In this document: piece after piece, positions 17,351 through 25,168 of the stretch
Layout of the letters: each line of letters starts with the position of its first letter
Position numbering within the stretch: position 1 is the first letter of the stretch
Source of the DNA: JBMYYR01 sp965243605
GTDB taxonomy: Bacteria > Bacteroidota > Bacteroidia > Flavobacteriales > CAJXXR01
Direction of reading: 5' to 3'
DNA: 64,000 bases
Assembly: GCA_965243605.1 (NCBI GenBank)
Contig: CBDEVQ010000025.1
Location: forward strand, 62,001-126,000
Notes under the pieces: model-generated
What the model saw: the letters and a program-made list of their open reading frames with translations, nothing else
Databases searched by the model: none
Told to the model about the DNA's origin: nothing
Program-made: the position numbers and the translations under genes

Positions 17351-19440
17351 CTTCGACGCTTATGCCACTATGGCATTTCATTTTTTTTATTCACTGTTAT
17401 TGTTTGTTTAATAAGTGTTCATGTGTTCGCTATCGCTCGGGTGATTTGCCCAAAAAAAACGGCACTTTTTGAATGTATTTTTTGATGACAATCAAAAACC
17501 ATCTTTGATTTTCTAAATATCTTCCAAGGCTTCAGATATTCTTAACGAAAATCAAAGATTATACTTGTAAAAAGACGTTTATCCTTACGGATAGTATTGA
17601 GGTTTGTTTTGATAGATTTGGTGTGAAATGCTAGTTTTAGCAATAAATATTTTTGTAATACCTTAAGATTTAGGTGTCAAAATTAAGATTTAGAGAACGT
17701 AGAGACGAAATGGCGTTTCGACAAAGGAGAAAGGACGCCTGTAGTCTCGAAAGAGAACGATGCAAAGCAAAATCCTTATTTTGACTAGATTTTTGAATAC
17801 TTTTCATCAATGAAACCCGAGCAAAGCGAACACATGAACACAAATAATTGTAAACAATAAAGTGAATAAAGTATTGGGCATAGCGCTCTTAGCGTCATAG
17901 TATAATTTCAAAATCTACTATTTTATTAGTTAATCAATGAATTACGCCTCTATGGCATTTCATTTTTTTTATTCACTATTATTGTTTGTTTTATTAGTGT
18001 TCATGTGTTCTCTATCGCTCGGGTGCTTTGCCCAAAAAAAACGGAAAGAGCAATGATTGATTATCATTGTGATTTGAAAAAAGGGCGCTTTTTGAATGTA
18101 TTTTTTGATGACAATCAAAAACCATCTTTGATTTTCTAAATATCTTCCAAGGCTTCAGATATTCTTAACGAAAATCAAAGATTATACTTGTAAAAAGACG
18201 TTTATCCTTACGGATAGTATTGAGGTTTGTTTTGATAGATTTGGTGTGAAATGCTAGTTTTAGCAATAAATATTTTTGTAATACCTTAAGATTTAGGTGT
18301 CAAAATTAAGATTTAGAGAACGTAGAGACGAAATGGCGTTTCGACAAAGGAGAAAGGACGCCTGTAGTCTCGAAAGAGAACGATGCAAAGCAAAATCCTT
18401 ATTTTGACTAGATTTTTGAATACTTTTCATCAATGAAACCCGAGCAAAGCGAACACATGAACACAAATAATTGTAAACAATAAAGTGAATAAAGTATTGG
18501 GCATAGCGCTCTTAGCGTCATAGTATAATTTCAAAATCTACTATTTTATTAGTTAATCAATGAATTACGCCTCTATGGCATTTCATTTTTTTTATTCACT
18601 ATTATTGTTTGTTTTATTAGTGTTCATGTGTTCTCTATCGGTCGGGTGATTTGCCCAAAAAAAACGGAAAGAGCAATGATTAATTATCATTGTGATTTGA
18701 AAAAAAGGCACTTTTTGAATGTATTTTTTGATTGTCATCAAAAACCATCTTTGATTTTCTAAATATCTTCCAAGGCTTCAGATATTCTTAACGAAAATCA
18801 AAGATTATACTTGTAAAAAGACGTTTATCCTTACGGATAGTATTGAGGTTTGTTTTGATAGATTTGGTGTGAAATGCTAGTTTTAGCAATAAATATTTTT
18901 GTAATACCTTAAGATTTAGGTGTCAAAATTAAGATTTAGAGAACGTAGAGACGAAATGGCGTTTCGACAAAGGAGAAAGGACGCCTGTAGTCTCGAAAGA
19001 GAACGATGCAAAGCAAAATCCTTATTTTGACTAGATTTTTGAATACTTTTCATCAATGGAAAAGTATTGGGCATAGCGCTCTTAGCGTCATAGTATAATT
19101 TCAAAATCTACTATTTTATTAGTTAATCAATGAATTACGCCTCTATGGCATTTCATTTTTTTTATTCACTATTATTGTTTGTTTTATTAGTGTTCATGTG
19201 TTCTCTATCGCTCGGGTGCTTTGCCCAAAAAAAACGGAAAGAGCAATGATTGATTATCATTGTGATTTGAAAAAAGGGCACTTTTTGAATGTATTTTTTG
19301 ATCGTTGATCAAAAACCATCTTTGATTTTCTAAATATCTTCCAAGGCTTCAGATATTCTTAACGAAAATCCAATATTATACTTACAAAAAGACGTTTCTC
19401 CTTACGGATAGTAGGGAGGTTTGTTTTAATAGGTTTGGTG
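17351..19440. repeat. Tandem array of a ~623-bp non-coding repeat (four copies)
   Basis: The marker CTTCCAAGGCTTCAGATATT occurs at 17521, 18144, 18767 and 19338, giving periods of 623, 623 and 571. Copy 1 lacks a 41-bp insert beginning GGAAAGAGCAATGAT; between copies 3 and 4 about 52 bp are deleted. Each unit begins near CTATGGCATTTCATTTT and has TGTTCATGTGTTC...GCTCGGGT at its left, whose inverted form ACCCGAGC...GAACACATGAACA lies at the right of copies 1 and 2. Internal stems: TTTTTGAT/ATCAAAAA and ATCTTTGATTTTC/GAAAATCAAAGAT. No convincing coding frame; the whole 17234-19662 interval has no gene. Confidence 0.9.
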
Positions 19441-19500
19441 TGAAAAATTCTTATTTTTTCTTGTCCAATTCCTCCAAAAACTACAGAACCTTATCCTTAG

Positions 19501-19652
19501 TCTATTGAAATAAACAATGAAAAAATTACGAGTCCACCCAATTATTGAAAAGATATAATTAGTTTTAATGAATAATTACTAAATAGAAAATAGCATATAA
19601 GCGGTATAAATGTACCTTTTGGTAAAAAGGTCACTATATACAGGTGTTAGTA
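19501..19652 (+). other. attC site 5 (long-type inner block)
   Basis: Inner block from TCTATTGAAATAAACAATG, ending ACCTTTTGGTAAAAAGGT and core GTTAGTA at 19646-19652. Directly follows the last copy of the 623-bp repeat. Confidence 0.75.
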
Positions 19653-19662
19653 GCAATTAAAA

Positions 19663-19998
19663 ATGAGCAATTTTGAATTATATAACTATGGAAGTTCTGA
19701 CTGTTCTGAAATAGATAAGTTTTCACCTCAAGGTGACTTCTTTATTTCTGTAGAATTTGATTTAAAGAGAAAAGATGAAGAGGGAATAGCAACTTATTAC
19801 TTTTTTCTGGCCACGAAAAAGGGATTCGAAGATCAGAAATACTCAGAAGAGTTAGAATTTATTGAAATCGTTGATGACTATTCTTTTGAATTTGTAAAGA
19901 ATTACCTTGACGAAAAAGTTAATAAACAGATTAAGGAACTTGATGATGAAGAATTGTTTAATTATTTAAATTCAAACTTCAACTTTCAGAATGATTAA
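19663..19998 (+). CDS. Cassette gene, Imm8-like immunity protein (tentative)
   Basis: 111 residues, acidic. The pattern FSPQGDFFISVEFDLKRKDEEG...YYFFLATKKGFE resembles Imm8-type immunity proteins (x-IG-x-x-G-x-E-x-F-x-F-x-V-x-T-P-x-x-L), followed by a helix-rich acidic tail. No toxin partner is adjacent; cassettes often carry lone immunity genes. ATG is 11 bp after the attC core, and the cassette's last bases (GCTACTAAC) are the exact complement of its first (GTTAGTAGC). Confidence 0.45.
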   Translation: MSNFELYNYGSSDCSEIDKFSPQGDFFISVEFDLKRKDEEGIATYYFFLATKKGFEDQKYSEELEFIEIVDDYSFEFVKNYLDEKVNKQIKELDDEELFNYLNSNFNFQND

Positions 19999-20003
19999 AC
20001 AGC

Positions 20004-20055
20004 TACTAACACAACCTAAACTGCATTAAAACGCATTTTACACTAAACGTTAGCA
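20004..20055 (+). other. attC site 6 (short, 52 bp)
   Basis: TACTAAC (20004-20010) and GTTAGCA (20049-20055) flank an imperfect palindrome around GCATTAAAACGC. Confidence 0.85.
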
Positions 20056-20065
20056 ATAATTGAAA

Positions 20066-20548
20066 ATGGTAGACATTAACAAAACAGATAATCCGAAATT
20101 GATAGCAGAAGAGTTTTCCAAATCCCAAATGGAAAAAAGTAATGGATATAAGTTCGATTTTACCATAAGATCTTTAGAAATAGAATTAGAACGCTATTTA
20201 GAAAATAAGCACAATAAAGAATTAAATGAAAGGGAGATTCTAAATGCTACTTTGACTGCATATTTAGGAGAAACAATAAATAGAAATTTTAATACAAAAT
20301 GGACTGGATCTTATTATGGACCTTTGAATCCGAATGGTGTGAATTACTACACTTGTAAAATAAGTTTGTTAGGTCATGATTATTACATAAGTAGATACTT
20401 TGATCGATTTTTCTCTGACAATGGTATCCAAGATAGTGGAACTTTCAATGAATATCTACACGGTCGAGAGCCTCATCCCAAGCCGAATATAAAATATTAC
20501 GAAGGGTTAATAACAGAAATTAAAAAATCTATTGTTAACACTATGTAA
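20066..20548 (+). CDS. Cassette gene, unknown 160-residue protein
   Basis: The frame opens at TTG 20060, but ATG 20066 is the natural start, 11 bp after the core. Mixed protein: charged helices (SLEIELERYLENKHNKELNE), then TAYLGETINRNFNTKWTGSYYG and HDYYISRYFDRFFSD. The GETINRN-x(6)-TGSYYG stretch looks like a structured domain with a conserved Trp-rich turn, as in some DUF families of immunity or toxin-related proteins, but no assignment is possible. The stop codon lies inside the next attC left arm. Confidence 0.6.
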   Translation: MVDINKTDNPKLIAEEFSKSQMEKSNGYKFDFTIRSLEIELERYLENKHNKELNEREILNATLTAYLGETINRNFNTKWTGSYYGPLNPNGVNYYTCKISLLGHDYYISRYFDRFFSDNGIQDSGTFNEYLHGREPHPKPNIKYYEGLITEIKKSIVNTM

Positions 20549-20585
20549 AAAGCATTAAAACGACTTTTTACATTAACCGTTGTGT
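20533..20585 (+). other. attC site 7 (short, 53 bp)
   Basis: TGTTAAC (20533-20539) to GTTGTGT (20579-20585); stem GTAAAAAG/CTTTTTAC. It overlaps the end of the preceding coding region. Confidence 0.85.
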
Positions 20586-20610
20586 GTAAGCTGAAAATTA
20601 GAACTAACGA

Positions 20611-21129
20611 ATGAAAAAAATATTAAAATTTAAACATTGGCATCTATTTATATTAATTGTTCTGACTGGAGCTTGGACATCACCAAGTCCATTAAAAGAG
20701 GTTATTAATTCCATTTCTCTTGTGACATCTTTGATTTGGATTTATGCAATTGGAATTTATGGACAAGAGAAATTGGAATCTCTAAAACTTCCGACTTTGA
20801 ACACGAAACTCTTTAAAATTAATATCATTCTATTTCCGATTTTATTGATTGTTTCTTTTCTACTTTTACCTGAACAAACTGCTGAAAATACTAAAGCGGA
20901 ATTTAATATTCAAACGATTCTTCTTATTCCGATTTCACTCTATATGTTCTTTGCGCTATTCCAAACAATAGTTTTTTCTTGCAAAACACTTGCAACAATT
21001 GAACTGAAAAGAGAAGTTAAGTTTTCGGAGTATTTAGTGAATTTAATATTAACTCTATTTTTAATAATTGGGGTTTGGATTTTACAGCCGAAAATAACAA
21101 AACTGATAATTGAAACTGAAAATAATTAA
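20611..21129 (+). CDS. Cassette gene, four-helix membrane protein
   Basis: 172 residues with about four membrane segments: HLFILIVLTGAW (10-22), SLVTSLIWIYAIGIYG (35-50), INIILFPILLIVSFLLL (70-86) plus IQTILLIPISLYMFFALFQ (99-117), and YLVNLILTLFLIIGVWIL (139-156). Short Bacteroidota inner-membrane proteins like this are common and mostly unstudied. Its cassette starts GTTGTGTGTAAGC and ends GCCTACACACAAC, near-perfect complements. Confidence 0.6.
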   Translation: MKKILKFKHWHLFILIVLTGAWTSPSPLKEVINSISLVTSLIWIYAIGIYGQEKLESLKLPTLNTKLFKINIILFPILLIVSFLLLPEQTAENTKAEFNIQTILLIPISLYMFFALFQTIVFSCKTLATIELKREVKFSEYLVNLILTLFLIIGVWILQPKITKLIIETENN

Positions 21130-21147
21130 GCGGAATAAAAAGCCTAC

Positions 21148-21281
21148 ACACAACAATGTATAAAAATAATTGCTTAGCTTTAAGCTTAACAAAAGATAGT
21201 TGTAAGTTTATTACATCTGATTTTCCTGCGGAAAATCTTCACACGTAAACCCGCAACTATTCTTATATCAAACCGTTGTGG
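21148..21281 (+). other. attC site 8 (134 bp)
   Basis: ACACAAC (21148-21154), AATGTATAAAAATAATTGC as left arm, GCAACTATTCTTATA as right arm, core GTTGTGG (21275-21281). The terminal loop holds an inner palindrome GATTTTCC-tgc-GGAAAATC. Confidence 0.9.
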
Positions 21282-21291
21282 TGCATTAAAG

Positions 21292-21582
21292 ATGACAGTA
21301 GTAGAAAAAGATAGGGTTTATAATTGTGTCATAATTCCAAACGGATATTGGGAAGGTTTTCATCTTGTGTCAAACATTATTGAACAACAACTAAATATTA
21401 AGTTCAAGCAGAAACTTGACGATTTTGATTCCTATTATTGGATATTTAATTTTGAAGGATTGGAAGTTAATCTACATTATCACGAAATGATTGGAGACGT
21501 TGAACTATTCGTAAGCAAGGATAAAAATGAAAATATTCAATTATTAACAAGTCTCTCAGGACAATTAATAAAGCATCTATAA
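21292..21582 (+). CDS. Cassette gene, unknown 96-residue protein
   Basis: Small cytoplasmic alpha/beta protein (NCVIIPNGYWEGFHLVSNIIEQQLN..., DDFDSYYWIFNFEGLEVNLHYHEMIGDVELFV). The helix followed by four strands recalls single-domain DUF3630-like cassette proteins, but I am not certain. ATG lies 11 bp after the core. No attC follows directly; the next attC is beyond 22490. Confidence 0.55.
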   Translation: MTVVEKDRVYNCVIIPNGYWEGFHLVSNIIEQQLNIKFKQKLDDFDSYYWIFNFEGLEVNLHYHEMIGDVELFVSKDKNENIQLLTSLSGQLIKHL

Positions 21583-21608
21583 TACAAACAGTTTACAAAA
21601 ACGCTTGA

Positions 21609-22027
21609 AGACACGTACAAGACCCAAATATATGCCCGCATTGTCACGTCACAAATACACCACAATATAAATGGCAGCTAGTTTCCAGAGATACGGACGC
21701 CACACAATGGTTTTATCGGCTTGGAAGTGTTTAAATGCTGAATGTGTCAAACTGTTCATTTACCAACATAATAGGACTGGAACCGAATCTCAATTTAACC
21801 GTTTTTTAAACGGATTACCTAAAGGACCCGATTGGCCAAAATCAATTTTAGAATTAATAGACGGAAAGTCAATTGAAGTAGAAAATCCAGTATCCTCAAA
21901 ATTCATAAAGACCTATTTACAAAGTTTAGAAGCTGAAAATTATGGTCTTGACGAATTAGCTGGAATGAGATTCAGAAAAGCAATTGAATATTTAGTTAAA
22001 GATTGGGCGATAAAGAATACATCATAA
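21609..22027 (+). pseudogene. DUF4145-like gene, no start and frameshifted
   Basis: One frame gives ICPHCHVTNTPQYKWQLVSR from about 21630, then fails; a second, from about 21690, gives MVLSAWKCLNAECVKLFIYQ and later LEAENYGLDELAGMRFRKAI and EYLVKDWAI to 22027. Zinc-ribbon CPHC ... C-x(4)-C followed by the 'E-x-x-GLDE(I/L)AGM-x-(Y/F)RKA-x-E-(F/Y)L(I/V)KD' helix is the DUF4145 layout. There is no start codon upstream, so this is a broken remnant sharing a cassette with its neighbours. Confidence 0.5.
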
Positions 22028-22037
22028 AATAAAAAAA

Positions 22038-22490
22038 GTGAATTGGTTTAAAAATAAAATAGAAAAATCGCAATCTGATTTGGCTGAATACGGCAAGTTA
22101 AAGCTTAATAAGAATCGAAACGGATTTGAATGGAATAGGCATGTTAATATGCCAATTTCAAAAGTCTCGATTGAATTAACCATTGAAGTCGAAAATCAAA
22201 ATGAACCTTCTAATGAACAAATTGAGCTGATTAAAGAATTTGAAAAAAGGTGGCAATTCACGAGTCACAAATTGTTCGAATATATGGAAGAGTGTTTTCG
22301 CGATTCGAAATGGGAAAAAGATAAAAATGAATTGCAGAAGATGTATTTCTTGTCTGCTATTGATTTAAAAAGAGAGAATTTTGAATGGTGGATTGTAATG
22401 GAACCAGAATTTGATGTTACTTCTATTTTCAACTTCTTGCCAAGATTCACTTTAAAGAATGACGAAATAATTTGGAGTAATATAAAATAG
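22038..22490 (+). CDS. Cassette gene, unknown 150-residue protein (copy A)
   Basis: Starts at GTG 22038 (MNWFKNKIEKSQSDLAEYG). The family appears helical with conserved aromatic residues (FEWNRHVNMP, RRWQF-like KRWQFTSHKLFEYMEE, FLSAIDLKRENFEWWIVMEPEF). Copy B at 33577 differs by only a few residues; there it sits directly after an attC core, which confirms the GTG start region. The leader AAATAAAAAAAGTG is shared. Function unknown. Confidence 0.65.
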   Translation: MNWFKNKIEKSQSDLAEYGKLKLNKNRNGFEWNRHVNMPISKVSIELTIEVENQNEPSNEQIELIKEFEKRWQFTSHKLFEYMEECFRDSKWEKDKNELQKMYFLSAIDLKRENFEWWIVMEPEFDVTSIFNFLPRFTLKNDEIIWSNIK

Positions 22491-22499
22491 AATACGATT

Positions 22500-22706
22500 T
22501 GTTAACAATGTTTATAATTCATTGCTTGTTTTTGTCTACTTACGAAAACCTTTAGACTATTGAAATAAACAATAAAAAATACGAGTCCACTCGGTTATTT
22601 AAAAAGATATAATTAGTTTTAGTGAAAAATAACTACACTAACAATAACATATAAGCGATATATACGTACCTTTTGGTAAAAAGGTTACTATATACAAGTG
22701 TTAGCA
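22500..22706 (+). other. attC site 9 (long, 207 bp)
   Basis: Left core TGTTAAC (22500-22506) with AATGTTTATAATTCATTGC, then the inner block, then ACCTTTTGGTAAAAAGGT and core GTTAGCA (22700-22706). Confidence 0.85.
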
Positions 22707-22724
22707 TTCATTAATAAAATAATT

Positions 22725-23168
22725 ATGAACAAATATTTAATTACACTTCTCGTATTCTTCTTAGGATTGACAAATCTATCTGCACAAGAAGTAACACTGT
22801 TTGATAGTGACGGAGCGGCAAGCGCGTACATTGATTATTCTGAAGATGCTACTATTTTCTTATGGAATGGTACACCTGTAGCTTTTTTGGAAAATGACGG
22901 TGGAGATATGTGTGTGTTTGGTTTTAATGGCAACTTTCTCGGATGGTATGAAGATGGTATAGTTTACGATAAAAGAGGAAATGCCGTAGGTGCGAGAGAA
23001 GGTGCTGTAAACATGATTACTCAAATTGAGCCTATAAAAAGTATACAACAAATAACCCCAATTAGACCAATTAGACCAATCACCCCAATTACTCCAATAC
23101 AGCCTATTTGGAGCAGTAGTTGGAGTTCAACCTCTTTAACGGAATTTCTATACTCAGGAAAAAACTAA
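22725..23168 (+). CDS. Cassette gene, exported 4-fold beta-flower protein
   Basis: ATG 22725 starts a signal peptide (MNKYLITLLVFFLGLTNLSAQ) before four short beta repeats: VTLFDSDGAASAYID, TIFLWNGTPVAFLE, CVFGFNGNFLGWYEDG and IVYDKRGNAVGARE. This is the 4-fold beta-flower pattern as I know it. The C-terminal part is a run of P-I-x-P-I units (IKSIQQITPIRPIRPITPI) and ends with WSSTSLTEFL, also typical of the family. Its role is unknown. An in-frame upstream GTG at 22698 lies inside the attC and is not used. The next gene starts 7 bp downstream. Confidence 0.75.
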   Translation: MNKYLITLLVFFLGLTNLSAQEVTLFDSDGAASAYIDYSEDATIFLWNGTPVAFLENDGGDMCVFGFNGNFLGWYEDGIVYDKRGNAVGAREGAVNMITQIEPIKSIQQITPIRPIRPITPITPIQPIWSSSWSSTSLTEFLYSGKN

Positions 23169-23175
23169 GGGAAGA

Positions 23176-24087
23176 ATGGCGCTATTTAAAATAAAACAAC
23201 AACTTGAATACATAAAAGAAAAGCCTTTCAGATTAGAGAAAGAGATTCAAGACTTAACAGAACAGAACCTAAAGACCGTTTTCGGACTTGACTTTGTAAA
23301 ATCTGAACTTGCACTCAATAATTTCAGACTTGACACATTGGCGTTCGATAAAGAAGCAAATGCTTTTGTAATCATAGAATACAAGCGAGACAAAAACTTT
23401 AGTGTAATTGACCAAGGATATGCCTACTTGTCTTTAATGCTTAACAACAAAGCAGATTTCATTCTTGAGTTCAATGAAAATTTGGACAAGACATTAAAAC
23501 GAAATGACGTTGATTGGTCTCAATCAAGGGTTTTATTCGTTTCCCCTGCATTTACCAATTACCAAAGAGAAGCTATAAATTTCAAGGACTTACCAATTGA
23601 ACTTTGGGAAGTAAAACGATTTGAAAACGAAACAGTTTCTTTTGACCAAATTCAAAAAGCAGGTGCTCAAGAAAGTATAAAAACAATCTCTAAAACGGAT
23701 AATACAATTGACAATGTTGCTAAAGAAATAAAGGTGTATTCGGAGCAAGAGCATTTAGAAAATGTGACCGAAGAAATCAAAGAGCTTTATGAAAAACTCA
23801 AAAGTGCAATCCTAATTTTTGACAACATTGAAGTAAAACCTAAAAAGAAATATATAGCCTTTGTTTCAGGTCGTAATGTTATTGATATTCACCCACAACG
23901 AAAAGCACTTAAAATGTGGCTGAATATGAATATTGGGGAACTTGACGACCCGAAAAACTTAATGAGAGACGTTTCGACAACAGGTCATTGGGGCAATGGA
24001 GATTACGAACTTCAAATCAATTCTGATGATGATTTGGAATACATTTTAAGTCTTGTGAAACAGTCAATTAAAAAGAATAAAAAATAA
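23176..24087 (+). CDS. Cassette gene, predicted nuclease with DUF5655 domain
   Basis: 303 residues. The N-terminal half has a PD-(D/E)XK-like core: Asp53 (FRLDTLAFD) and Glu68-x-Lys70 (VIIEYKRDKNFSVIDQG), followed by QGYAYLSLMLNNKADF and LPIELWEVKRFE. The C-terminal third (from about 205) is the DUF5655 domain (YIAFVSGRNVIDIHPQRKALKMWLN, STTGHWGNGDYELQI). Proteins of this layout are common in accessory regions and are thought to be nucleic-acid-acting, but the substrate is not known. It shares a cassette with the beta-flower gene, an unusual two-gene cassette. Confidence 0.7.
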   Translation: MALFKIKQQLEYIKEKPFRLEKEIQDLTEQNLKTVFGLDFVKSELALNNFRLDTLAFDKEANAFVIIEYKRDKNFSVIDQGYAYLSLMLNNKADFILEFNENLDKTLKRNDVDWSQSRVLFVSPAFTNYQREAINFKDLPIELWEVKRFENETVSFDQIQKAGAQESIKTISKTDNTIDNVAKEIKVYSEQEHLENVTEEIKELYEKLKSAILIFDNIEVKPKKKYIAFVSGRNVIDIHPQRKALKMWLNMNIGELDDPKNLMRDVSTTGHWGNGDYELQINSDDDLEYILSLVKQSIKKNKK

Positions 24088-24092
24088 CGAAA

Positions 24093-24159
24093 TGCCAACA
24101 ATGGGTATAGTGCATAGCACCCTGCGGGATGCTACGATACCATACCCGAACCGTTAGCG
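24093..24159 (+). other. attC site 10 (short, 67 bp)
   Basis: TGCCAAC (24093-24099) to GTTAGCG (24153-24159); stems GGGTAT/ATACCC and TAGCA/TGCTA with CCCTGCGGG at the top. Confidence 0.9.
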
Positions 24160-24186
24160 GTCATTTGAAACAATAATTCAGAAAGA

Positions 24187-24723
24187 ATGAAAAGTGTGAT
24201 AGTATTTATATTAATAGCTTTAGTTTCTTGTGAAACTAAACAGGAACAGAAAAACATTTCGAATGAATCGAGTAGCACCTCACAAACCAATACGTCTATA
24301 AATAATAAAGACCGTCTGTTTATTCTTAACGAAATTAGAAGCGAAGATTTTGTACAGATCATTACACCTAAAAATTCGGACTTTGAATTACCTGACAGTT
24401 CTGCGAAAACAAAACCTTATAAAAATGGTGATTTTAATGCTGACGGAAAAGAAGATATATTAGTTTCCTTAGGTGCTTGCGGAACAGGAGGCTGTATGTA
24501 TGGTTTATTTTTAAACCAATACGATAATTTTTACAAATTAGTTTTTATGGATTATTTGAAGAATGCTGAATTTGAAGTAGAAAAAAATGGTTGTTGGACT
24601 ATTGGATCATCTGAAGAACTTGAACCGTATAACCCTTCAAAAATCCAAATAACTACTTTTAAGTTTGACAAAAGCAATTATGAATATGTACTAGACACCA
24701 CTTTTGTTGATTATAATAAATAA
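24187..24723 (+). CDS. Cassette gene, lipoprotein with FG-GAP-like segment
   Basis: 178 residues. Lipoprotein signal MKSVIVFILIALVSCETKQ, a Ser/Asn/Thr-rich linker, then a domain with GDFNADGKEDILVSLG (FG-GAP/calcium-loop-like) and a Cys-rich turn GACGTGGCMYGLF. It is probably anchored on the outer membrane or in the periplasm. No specific function. Confidence 0.6.
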   Translation: MKSVIVFILIALVSCETKQEQKNISNESSSTSQTNTSINNKDRLFILNEIRSEDFVQIITPKNSDFELPDSSAKTKPYKNGDFNADGKEDILVSLGACGTGGCMYGLFLNQYDNFYKLVFMDYLKNAEFEVEKNGCWTIGSSEELEPYNPSKIQITTFKFDKSNYEYVLDTTFVDYNK

Positions 24724-25015
24724 GAATAGATATCAAGATACGCCTTTGGATCAGTTAAAATTCGGGGTGTTTGATAGTAAGTTGTTGAAAACATAGTAAG
24801 AAAAGACTTTTATTTTTGAAGATTATTGTTTGTAAGTAAAATACAAAAATAAAAGAGAGTTAAATCACGTATTTTTACGTGTACTCAGGTTTTTGTTATA
24901 TGTTAAATTGCACTTGATTTTAGATGGAATCATACAATATGGTTCCATATTTTATTTATATAATGTTATGGTTTTTTAATGAAAAATAACCATTGTATTG
25001 CACTTGTGAATTGCA
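24724..25015. other. Non-coding part of cassette
   Basis: About 290 bp of AT-rich sequence between the lipoprotein gene and the attC inner block. I see no gene or strong hairpin. Confidence 0.4.
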
Positions 25016-25149
25016 AAAAAAATACCAGTCCACTCGATTATTTAAAAAGATATAATTAGTTTTAGTGAAAAATAACTACACTAACAATAACATATAAGCG
25101 ATATAAACGTACCTTTTGGTAAAAAGGTCACTATATACACGTGTTGTGG
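25016..25149 (+). other. attC site 11 (long-type)
   Basis: Inner block ending in core GTTGTGG (25143-25149). A CACTAAC at 25079-25085 is one base from the complement of the cassette's first bases. Confidence 0.75.
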
Positions 25150-25168
25150 GTCAGCTAAAAAAAAACTT

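Noticed and set aside
18916..19104. Small open frame on the minus strand inside the tandem repeat
   Set aside because: It exists only in one repeat copy where a deletion opens it; the other copies do not keep the frame.
17351..19440. Regular repeats suggesting a CRISPR array
   Set aside because: Period is about 623 bp with nearly identical content throughout; there are no short repeats with unique spacers and no cas genes.
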